A DNA stretch of 38,159 nt from a virus, in IMG/VR virus record IMGVR_UViG_3300049846_000658, positions 1-38,159 of that record, one strand, 5' to 3'. The notes beneath the pieces were generated by a model, which did no database searches, was not told the origin of the DNA, and worked only from the letters and a program-made list of their open reading frames with translations. The position numbers were made by a program, and so were the translations under genes. Shown here piece after piece: positions 30,894-38,159 of this stretch. Position 1 is the first letter of the stretch. Every line of letters starts with the position of its first letter.

Positions 30894-31901
30894 ATGGTTG
30901 GCTTTGATGAATACTTTTTTGAAATGAATCCTGCTCCTTCTAATACTAGAAGGTTTCCTAATTATAGTAAGACAACTAACCAAAGTGAATTTTGGGTTCC
31001 TAATTTTGGTTTAGCTCAAATGGATGCTAAATTACCTATACAGACTAGGGGAGCATCAGTAAGTGTTCCTGCTAATGCAGGAAAGACTGTAGTCTTACAA
31101 AACAGAACTATTACTGGGCAAAACCCTACTCAACCAGAGGAATATAATACTATTGAAGAAATTATAGGTTTGGGTAATTCAGGTAATGGTGTTAAAAAAG
31201 ATTATATTAGTGGTGGGGCTGGAAGTAAGTATTCTCAAAGTGCTTCTAATGTAATGAGTGATTCTTCAGTTACAAGTTCGCAAGTTAATCCTGATAATAC
31301 AAGACAAACTATAGCAAAAGCATATAAACCTGCTACTACGGTAGATACTAATAGATTATCAGCAGATGTTGCTAAACAAAGAGCAGCAGACATGCAAACT
31401 CTTCCTTCTGCTAAACCAAGTAATACTTTTGTAGAAGCAACTTCTTTAGAAGATATGTTTCCATCTGGTATTCCTACAGCAGGAAAACCTGTTGTAGAAA
31501 CTCCTTTTGTAGAAGCAGATTCTTTAGAAAATCTTTTTCCAGACATACAAAGAGCAGTTCCTGAAGATTTAGTAGCACAACAACAAGCTAATTATCAAAA
31601 TAGATTAGCAGATGCAGAAATGGCAAAAGCTAATGCTATGAAAGCAATGAATCCTTGGAATCAAGCATTTGGAGTAGCTAATGCTGCTGTAGGTTTATAT
31701 GGAGCATATCTTGGTAAGCAAAACTTAGATTTAAGTCGTGATATGTTTAAAGAAAATAGAAGACTGGGTAGAATTAATGTAAGTAACCAAGTTAATATGT
31801 TAGAAGATCAAATGCGTACCCAAGCAAGAGCTATCAATGCTATGGGATATGGCAGATCAGAAGACAAAGCTGTTAAAGATTTAGGTTTGAGGAGATTATA
31901 A
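30894..31901 (+). CDS. Virion protein, 335 aa
   Basis: The first 200 residues are low-complexity, rich in Asn/Ser/Thr/Pro and Gly (for example NSGNGVKKDYISGGAGSKYS), with two related short units FVEATSLEDMFPSGIP and FVEADSLENLFPDIQ (about residues 178-220). A helical region (LADAEMAKANAMKAMNPWNQ, then GVANAAVGLYGAYLGKQNLD) follows, and the end is basic. It lies in the ejection-protein run after the 775-aa gene. No family is named. Confidence 0.6.
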   Translation: MVGFDEYFFEMNPAPSNTRRFPNYSKTTNQSEFWVPNFGLAQMDAKLPIQTRGASVSVPANAGKTVVLQNRTITGQNPTQPEEYNTIEEIIGLGNSGNGVKKDYISGGAGSKYSQSASNVMSDSSVTSSQVNPDNTRQTIAKAYKPATTVDTNRLSADVAKQRAADMQTLPSAKPSNTFVEATSLEDMFPSGIPTAGKPVVETPFVEADSLENLFPDIQRAVPEDLVAQQQANYQNRLADAEMAKANAMKAMNPWNQAFGVANAAVGLYGAYLGKQNLDLSRDMFKENRRLGRINVSNQVNMLEDQMRTQARAINAMGYGRSEDKAVKDLGLRRL

Positions 31902-31902
31902 A

Positions 31903-33582
31903 ATGGCTACTAAAGACCTTAAATGGGATGCTATAAGCACTTCCCAAGGTGCGTATCCTTCTTCAATGAATGCCTCTGTAGGTATTATTACAGATAACCT
32001 TACTAAGGCTCTTAAGTCAGCACAAGAAGCTGTAGCTATTGGTAAATCTGCTCCTGTAATAGATGCAGAAGCTAAAGCTTCAATAGCTAAAAAAGAATTT
32101 GAAACAGCAGAATTTACAGATAAGCGTCAACAGGAATTGTTGAATAGAAAGAATGCTGCAGAAGATAGAATTATTGCAGCACAAATGCGAGATTTTGAAA
32201 AGAAATTTAAAGAAGATGAGCAACTTGCTAGAATAAAGGATATGGAAAGAAATGATGCTTTAAGAGCTGCAGAATTAGCTAATAGTGCAGAAGGATTAAG
32301 AGCACAAAGAGAAGCCGCTGCACTAGCTAAAAGAGCTGCTGATTTACAGTACACACAAATACAATCAAGTATATTTGCAAATAATGAAATAGATGCTTAC
32401 ATGAATACCCAATTAGACAAAGCTAAAAAAGCTCGCGACTTTTATGCTAAAACAGTAAAAGGAAATCCGCTTATTGCTGGTTTTGATCCACAAAACGGTA
32501 CTATCGAGACTATTTATTCAAGCATAGATCCTACTACTACAAAAGGTAAAGCGCAGTTAGAAAAAACTCAAATTGACGCTATAGCCAAACATCTTCGAGA
32601 AAATGATCCTACAGGAACTCTTACTATTGCAGGATCTTTAGAAAAAGCAAGACAACAGTTACCTAAATTTCAAAAAGACTTATTGGACAGACAGTTTGAA
32701 ATAAAAGATTACATTAGTAATAAGGATAACTTGATAGATTCAGAAGCAGATAGACAGAAAAAACTTGCTGAACTTAGAAGTAATTTCCCTTATTTAAATC
32801 CTGAAAGTTATTTAGGTTTGAGTAAAAAGTTACAGGACTTTGATGTAAATAAAGGCATAAATTTGCCAGAACAAGGAGTAACTGCCCTTGCAGGTACGGC
32901 TGCAGGACAACAAGCAGAACTTATAACCTCTGAACAAAATTATACTGCACAAGTAACTCCTCTTCAGACAGATGTAAACGATTATAAATCTAAATATATT
33001 TCTCCTACTCATGGTAAAACAAATACAGAAATATTAAGTAATTGGGCTAAAAGTGCTCAAATTAAAGATAAATACTTTACTACAAAAGTATTGCCTTTAT
33101 TGAGTCAAGCACTAAAAGAAAGTGCTAATGATGCAAATTTGGCACCATTACAATCTTCTATGGTTACACAAAAATTAGATCAAAATGGGCAACCTACGGG
33201 AGAATTAATTAGTTATAAAATAGGGAATGTAAATGATTTACCATCAGCAGTAGTTTTGGATATTTTACAAAGTTTACCTATTGAAGAAAATGATGATGGA
33301 GAAATGGCAATAGCTGCTGAAGGTTGGTTTGAAGATACAGATAATGATGCATGGAATAGTGAAATAAAAGCACGAATTAAGTCTGCTTTAGAACCCGCTA
33401 TACAAAGACATTTAACATTTTTAGATAATAGTAAACAAGTTGAAGCTATGAAGAATAACTATAATGCTACTAGAGAGAAAAAACTTTTAGAACAAGCAGC
33501 AGAACTTGCTCGACAAAAAAGAGAGTGGGAAGCTAAAGGTGGAAGTGTCCCAAAGTTCTTTTTTACCAATAACGCTCAGTAA
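31903..33582 (+). CDS. Virion protein with long helices, 559 aa
   Basis: Very helical, Ala/Lys/Glu/Gln-rich. Residues about 35-150 form a long charged helix (ALKSAQEAVAIGKSAPVIDA, then DRIIAAQMRDFEKKFKEDEQ) with coiled-coil character. Later regions contain further helices and a polar C-terminus (TREKKLLEQAAELARQKREW). Similar length and character to internal proteins of short-tailed phages. It precedes the giant frame by 13 bases, suggesting that the two act together at DNA ejection. Confidence 0.6.
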   Translation: MATKDLKWDAISTSQGAYPSSMNASVGIITDNLTKALKSAQEAVAIGKSAPVIDAEAKASIAKKEFETAEFTDKRQQELLNRKNAAEDRIIAAQMRDFEKKFKEDEQLARIKDMERNDALRAAELANSAEGLRAQREAAALAKRAADLQYTQIQSSIFANNEIDAYMNTQLDKAKKARDFYAKTVKGNPLIAGFDPQNGTIETIYSSIDPTTTKGKAQLEKTQIDAIAKHLRENDPTGTLTIAGSLEKARQQLPKFQKDLLDRQFEIKDYISNKDNLIDSEADRQKKLAELRSNFPYLNPESYLGLSKKLQDFDVNKGINLPEQGVTALAGTAAGQQAELITSEQNYTAQVTPLQTDVNDYKSKYISPTHGKTNTEILSNWAKSAQIKDKYFTTKVLPLLSQALKESANDANLAPLQSSMVTQKLDQNGQPTGELISYKIGNVNDLPSAVVLDILQSLPIEENDDGEMAIAAEGWFEDTDNDAWNSEIKARIKSALEPAIQRHLTFLDNSKQVEAMKNNYNATREKKLLEQAAELARQKREWEAKGGSVPKFFFTNNAQ

Positions 33583-33595
33583 TTAGGAAATAAGC

Positions 33596-36500
33596 ATGGC
33601 TAACTTTTTTGATTATTTTTCTGAAGATAAAACTACCCCTAATGAAGATTTTCAAGAATCAGGAAGTACAGGAATAAGTTCTACTCCTACAGTACATGAA
33701 GATGGAAGAGTTACTGTAGGTATAAACCATGATTTATCAGATCCAATTTCAGATATAAAAATGAAACAAGCCGGTATACCAGATTGGTATGCTAGGGGTA
33801 TTCGTTCTGGAGAATTGCCATTAACAACAGAAATGGCTTCTAATCTTTTTGCAGTGGATAAAGCATATGCTAGTGGAGAGTTGTCCTTAACTCCAGAAGA
33901 AGAATACGCACAAAGACATCCAGAGTATGCCAGACTTAAAGATAATAAAGAAAATATTGGTTTATTGGCTAGTCCTTCTTACATTGAAAAAGCTGTTATA
34001 AAAGACAGAAAAGCACAAGAACTTACAATAGCAGAAGAAAATAAGTTATTTACTACCAGCAGGGCGTTAGCAGAAAAAACCAAAAAAATTGGTATTCCAA
34101 CAAATTTTGAAGAATTTACTGCATTAAATCCTACTGCTTCTTATGATCAAGAACAGGCATTTATAAAAAGCAGAACACAACAAATTATTCAGGAAGAAAA
34201 AGATAAATTAGGAGAAGATTTATCTGCCAGTGTAGGAGAACATATAACAGATGTAGGTATTGGTCTAGCTCAATTTGCTGTTGATACTGCATCCTTTGCA
34301 ACTACAGTTGCAGACCTATCTGCAAGGGGATATGGCACAGCTATAGAAGCTTTGTTTAATAAGGATATGCCATCTTTAGTAGATGATCCTACTAAAGGAT
34401 TTAGAGAAATAAATGAATGGTTAGATGAACAGAAATCAGATGCGTTAAAACAATCTGAACTCAGAGCTGCTCTTGATGCAGAAGACAAAAAAGCACAACA
34501 AGAGTATGAACTTGCTCTTGCATACAAAGATAACAATGAACCAGGAATATTATCCTTCTTAAATGAAGCAGGAAAATCTGCTGCAGGAACAATTAGTTCC
34601 TTAGTAAAAAATCCTCATGCTTTAAGCCATGAAGTAGTTCGTACACTTCCTAACTTATTACTTGCTATGGGTATTGGTAGTAAGGTAGCAGGAGCTTCTT
34701 TAAATAAGATAGCTAAATCTACTGCTGCTACTTTAATGACAGGTGGTGTTCTTAAAGCAGAAGAAAAAGCTTTTTTAAAAGAAATTGCGGATAAGGGACT
34801 TAGTAAAAAACTATTAAGAGAAGGTTCTCCAGAACTTGAGGATGTTCAAAAGAAATTAAAAGATGTTCTTAGTGCGGAAGAAACTACTGGAAAAATTGCT
34901 TATGAAACAGGGAAGGCAATGACTATTTTTACTGCAGCTCAAGAGGGTGCATCTAATGCTTCTCAAGTTGTAGATCAAATTATGTCTATGAGTAGGGAAG
35001 AATTAGAAAAAACTAAAGGATACCAAGACGCTAAGAAATCCAATCCAAATGCTTCTTTTGAAGAAATTAGAAGGGATATGGCTACAGAAGCAGGTAGTGT
35101 TACTGGATTGCTTGCGACAATGTTTGGTGTATTACCTGCAACAATATCTTCTGGCGTATTTGCAAAACATATTGTTAATAGAGGTGCTTCACAAGGGTTC
35201 TTACAAGGTGCTTTAGATTCTTCTAAGTTATTCAGTTCTAGGTTAGCTAGGACAACAGGAAGAGCTTTTAAAGAGGGTATAGCAGAAAGTACAGAAGAAG
35301 CCTTACAAGGAATGTCTGGTTTATATGCCACTAATGTGGGTACAGATGTTGCCTTAGAGAATAGGAGACTTTCTGAGGCTGCTACAGATATAGGCAAACA
35401 AACTAAGGGATCAGTAGAAGCAGCAGCTCATGGTGCTATTGTAGGCGGTTTAACAACTGCTCCTCTATCCACACCAAAGATAACTTTGGAAGCCCTCAAA
35501 TCTTTAAAAAGACCTAATCGTAAAGTTGCTGATGCTGTAAAAACAGGAGTTGAATACGTTAAGGATAAAGCAGGATTTACTGTTGAAATGGATCCAGCTT
35601 CTCCTAAATATGCTCCAGAAAAAGCTCTTGCACAAAGAGTACAACAATTTGATCCTGAAGCTCCTGAAGCTGAAAAAACTGCTGCTTTAATAGATATTGA
35701 GCACGATAAAGAAGATTTGATGACAAAAGTCGAAGAACTCGACAGAAAAATAGATGCTGCAAGTGCTAGTGGATTGGATGCATCTAAAGAAATAAAGGAA
35801 AGAGATGCTCTATTAAGAGATAAGGATACTTATGCTAGGCAAGTTAATAGAGAAATTGATTCTACTAATACTCCTATTACAGAAGTAGAAGCAGCAATAC
35901 AAGATGTACTTTCTAATGAAACTCAAGAAGATAAAAATAATGAAATTATAGAAGCAAAATTAGCAGAACTAGAAGTAAGGATGGCTGAATTAAACTCACG
36001 TACTTTGGGAAGTATTCAGGAAAATATTCCTCCTACAAGTAGATTTCATGCAATGGCAGGAAAAATAAAAACAGCCAAAGATAAAATTGATGAATTTGTT
36101 AATTTTATCAATGAAGCAAGGAAATCAACAAAACAAGTTACCAGTGATGTTTTAGATGGAGTTAGTGCAAGATTTCCAGGTGCTAATAATTATTTAAAAG
36201 AAGTCCAACAGACTATAGCTTTAGGAGATTCTGTTCTTGTTGGAAAGAAGATGGGTAGATTGGGAGAATTGGTACAAACAAGATATGCTAAAGCCAAATT
36301 CTTAAATAATGTAAGGGAACTCTTTATACAAAGGGCAGAACAAGAACGAAAGTTAAAGTTCATTGGTGGAGAAATAACTGAACAAGTTAAAAACAATATC
36401 GCTGCTTTAGATAAACAAATTCTTGATGCTGAAAATGAATTTAATGAAACATATCCATCTCATTCTACGGATGAATTGGGTAAGTATGCTAGAACGGTAT

Positions 36501-38159
36501 TTACTAATGTTTATTTTGGTTTAGATAAAGAAGGCAAAGCTTACAAAAATAACTTAAGTGTTGGAGAAATAATAAGAAGAGAAGCAGATGTTCTTGCTGC
36601 AGTTTATGATGCACTTGTAGAAGTAGCCCAAAATAATCCAAATGTTAAATTACCTGCTGTTCCTACAGTAGAAGAACTAACATCTTCAGATTTTAAAACA
36701 ACTCCAAATAAACCAGTACAAAGATGGGCAAGACAGGATCCAAATGGATTTGAGGTCTCTTCAAGAGCACCTACAGAATTAGGTAAAAAATTTAGTGCAT
36801 TAGTAGCAAAACTTAAAGATGGAAGGACTATTGAAGAAGCATATCAATTAGATGTTAAGGGGTATCGTGAGGAAGGTAATGATTGGAAATTAGGTAAAGG
36901 AAAACCTTCCAAAAAACACTACCAAACTTCTGAAGGTAGAAAGCAACAATATGAAGAATATAAGGCTTTATGGAAACAATTTTTACAAGAAAACCCAGAA
37001 CTACATAAACAGTTAAAAGAAACTGTTGGTGATAAGGTTTTGACCGATGTATATGCAAATAATGATATAAATCAAGCTAGAGCATTATCTGAATTATTGG
37101 CAGAGTTACCTGTTTCAGATACAAATGGTTCTGCTACTCCAACAGAAGAAATTTCTACCAACTCTAATGGTTTTATTAAAGGCAAAATCTTAGGGGGTTT
37201 CAAAAGAATAGTTGAAATAATTGGAGCTGAAGTTTATCAAGCACAGTTGTTGTCAGAAGAGGCTGCTAATGCTTTGCATAGAGCTTTAGACGCACATTTT
37301 ACAGAAGAACTTAAGAAGCCAGTACAAGCTGACGGTAATCGCTGGAAATTAAAAAGCATTTACTTTGGGCCATCTGCTTATAAGTATTCTGGTTTGACTC
37401 GGCCAGCTACACCTATTCCTGCATGGTTACAAGAAATTATTTCCAATCTTGAAAAAGAAATGGGTTTAATTCCTGGTTACTTTGACACAGCACTTATTAA
37501 TAAATACTCAGATAATTCTGTTAAATTAGGAGCGCATTCTGATGCTGAACTTAATTTAGTAGGTACAGAAGGAACAGTAGATCCCACAGTATTAACACTT
37601 TCTATAGGTGCATCTAGGGATATAGTAATTAGTGGTACTGGTAAATTTAAAGGAAATAACGTAACTGTTCCATCTATCAATGGTGGAATGTTAATTATGG
37701 GCAAAGGCTCACAATTAAATTATTTACATGAAGTTACTCCAAGTAATGATAATACTAAGGGTGTTAGATACAGTATTACACTACGTCATGATGCACTTGT
37801 AGCAGAACAAAAAACCAAAATTACTAAACTTGCTGAAGAAAATGCAAAATTAACTGATGAAGAAATTGCTAGTAAAGATTTACTTAAGGACATTCCTAAC
37901 GAATACAGAGAATTTGCACAAGAATTTTTAAATAGTGAGATTAAGAGAATTAGGGAAGAGAATAATATTGGAAGTACTCCTACTACTTCTTATTCTAAAG
38001 AAGTAGAAGGTATTTATTCTAAATTACCTAAAAAATCTATAGCAGGAAGAGTTATAGAAACATCTTGGTATACTCTTAAAGATATGGCTTCCCATATCTT
38101 AGATTTAGGGGATAAATCTAAAATTGTTTCTACAAGAATCCCTAATTCTTCTCAACATT
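33596..38159 (+). CDS. Giant ejection/polyvalent protein with AlkB-type dioxygenase domain, partial (>1521 aa)
   Basis: ATG 33596 follows AGGAAATAAGC; the frame is open to the window end (1521 codons), so the C-terminus is missing. Residues about 1-320 are helical and polar. About 320-660 hold Ala/Gly-rich amphipathic segments (TEAGSVTGLLATMFGVLPAT; EGIAESTEEALQGMSGLYAT) typical of ejection proteins, followed by coiled regions to about 1000. Residues about 1053-1170 form a compact conserved-looking module (SSRAPTELGKKFSAL; DGRTIEEAYQLDVKGY; GNDWKLGKGK). Residues about 1245-1400 form an AlkB-type Fe(II)/2-oxoglutarate dioxygenase: substrate-lid-type YFGPSAYKYSG, the INKYSD strand, metal ligands H1314 and D1316 in LGAHSDAE, H1378, and R1391-Y-S-I-T-L-R1397, matching the RxNxTxR motif of E. 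coli AlkB with Ser for Asn. It is in the place where N4 encodes its giant virion RNA polymerase, but no polymerase motif was recognised in the visible part. Confidence 0.8.
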   Translation, partial: MANFFDYFSEDKTTPNEDFQESGSTGISSTPTVHEDGRVTVGINHDLSDPISDIKMKQAGIPDWYARGIRSGELPLTTEMASNLFAVDKAYASGELSLTPEEEYAQRHPEYARLKDNKENIGLLASPSYIEKAVIKDRKAQELTIAEENKLFTTSRALAEKTKKIGIPTNFEEFTALNPTASYDQEQAFIKSRTQQIIQEEKDKLGEDLSASVGEHITDVGIGLAQFAVDTASFATTVADLSARGYGTAIEALFNKDMPSLVDDPTKGFREINEWLDEQKSDALKQSELRAALDAEDKKAQQEYELALAYKDNNEPGILSFLNEAGKSAAGTISSLVKNPHALSHEVVRTLPNLLLAMGIGSKVAGASLNKIAKSTAATLMTGGVLKAEEKAFLKEIADKGLSKKLLREGSPELEDVQKKLKDVLSAEETTGKIAYETGKAMTIFTAAQEGASNASQVVDQIMSMSREELEKTKGYQDAKKSNPNASFEEIRRDMATEAGSVTGLLATMFGVLPATISSGVFAKHIVNRGASQGFLQGALDSSKLFSSRLARTTGRAFKEGIAESTEEALQGMSGLYATNVGTDVALENRRLSEAATDIGKQTKGSVEAAAHGAIVGGLTTAPLSTPKITLEALKSLKRPNRKVADAVKTGVEYVKDKAGFTVEMDPASPKYAPEKALAQRVQQFDPEAPEAEKTAALIDIEHDKEDLMTKVEELDRKIDAASASGLDASKEIKERDALLRDKDTYARQVNREIDSTNTPITEVEAAIQDVLSNETQEDKNNEIIEAKLAELEVRMAELNSRTLGSIQENIPPTSRFHAMAGKIKTAKDKIDEFVNFINEARKSTKQVTSDVLDGVSARFPGANNYLKEVQQTIALGDSVLVGKKMGRLGELVQTRYAKAKFLNNVRELFIQRAEQERKLKFIGGEITEQVKNNIAALDKQILDAENEFNETYPSHSTDELGKYARTVFTNVYFGLDKEGKAYKNNLSVGEIIRREADVLAAVYDALVEVAQNNPNVKLPAVPTVEELTSSDFKTTPNKPVQRWARQDPNGFEVSSRAPTELGKKFSALVAKLKDGRTIEEAYQLDVKGYREEGNDWKLGKGKPSKKHYQTSEGRKQQYEEYKALWKQFLQENPELHKQLKETVGDKVLTDVYANNDINQARALSELLAELPVSDTNGSATPTEEISTNSNGFIKGKILGGFKRIVEIIGAEVYQAQLLSEEAANALHRALDAHFTEELKKPVQADGNRWKLKSIYFGPSAYKYSGLTRPATPIPAWLQEIISNLEKEMGLIPGYFDTALINKYSDNSVKLGAHSDAELNLVGTEGTVDPTVLTLSIGASRDIVISGTGKFKGNNVTVPSINGGMLIMGKGSQLNYLHEVTPSNDNTKGVRYSITLRHDALVAEQKTKITKLAEENAKLTDEEIASKDLLKDIPNEYREFAQEFLNSEIKRIREENNIGSTPTTSYSKEVEGIYSKLPKKSIAGRVIETSWYTLKDMASHILDLGDKSKIVSTRIPNSSQH

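Noticed and set aside
34975-35397. Leftward 140-codon frame inside the giant gene
   Set aside because: Shadow frame on the opposite strand with no ribosome site; the forward frame is continuous with recognisable domains.
33596-38159. N4-type virion RNA polymerase
   Set aside because: Position fits, but no polymerase motif was recognised in the visible 1521 codons, so it is not annotated as polymerase.

Overview
The window is part of the genome of a tailed, double-stranded DNA phage with a short-tailed (podovirus-like) virion. The coding DNA is AT-rich, nearly every gene has a clear Shine-Dalgarno site, and the gene order is viral: small and large terminase, neck adaptor, a long receptor-binding region, lysis genes, portal, scaffold, N4-gp56-type major capsid protein, and then a run of probable ejection proteins ending in a giant open frame. 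A stand-alone M15 endolysin without a wall-binding domain suggests a Gram-negative host. No integrase, repressor, polymerase, tRNA, CRISPR array or insertion sequence was seen.

Layout. Positions 1-2395 hold leftward (minus-strand) small genes in translationally overlapping groups, separated by minus-strand terminators. They look like accessory or early functions, and five of them (47, 58, 25, 42 and 40+ codons) are very small or cut off by the window edge. Positions 2396-2778 are a divergent intergenic region with a parS-like 16-mer, a palindrome and a GC-rich structured element. From 2779 everything is rightward: an unknown 299-aa protein, a winged-helix protein, a Tad2/DUF2829-like anti-Thoeris protein, TerS, TerL and a neck adaptor. 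Positions 7647-21534 are a receptor-binding and lysis region with about ten fibre or spike-like genes, two of them pectate-lyase-type tailspikes, plus the endolysin and three small membrane proteins. Positions 21536-26767 hold portal, scaffold and capsid, closed by an intrinsic terminator. Positions 26867-38159 hold probable internal or ejection proteins. The last frame starts at 33596 and is still open at the window end after 1521 codons.

How the parts work together. TerS and TerL load DNA through the portal into a capsid built from the major capsid protein on the scaffold. The adaptor joins the tail and the fibres or spikes bind and degrade host surface glycans. The proteins after the capsid gene are probably ejected with the DNA. 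The giant one carries a complete AlkB-type Fe(II)/2-oxoglutarate dioxygenase motif set, so a nucleic-acid demethylase-like activity may enter the cell with the genome. The gene order from TerL through portal and capsid to the giant protein parallels phage N4, in which the giant protein is the virion RNA polymerase. No polymerase motif was recognised in the visible part here.

Most notable: the AlkB domain inside a virion-type giant protein, the Tad2-like gene just before the terminase, the parS-like site, the paired leader hairpins in the leftward region, and mosaic base composition inside receptor-binding genes.
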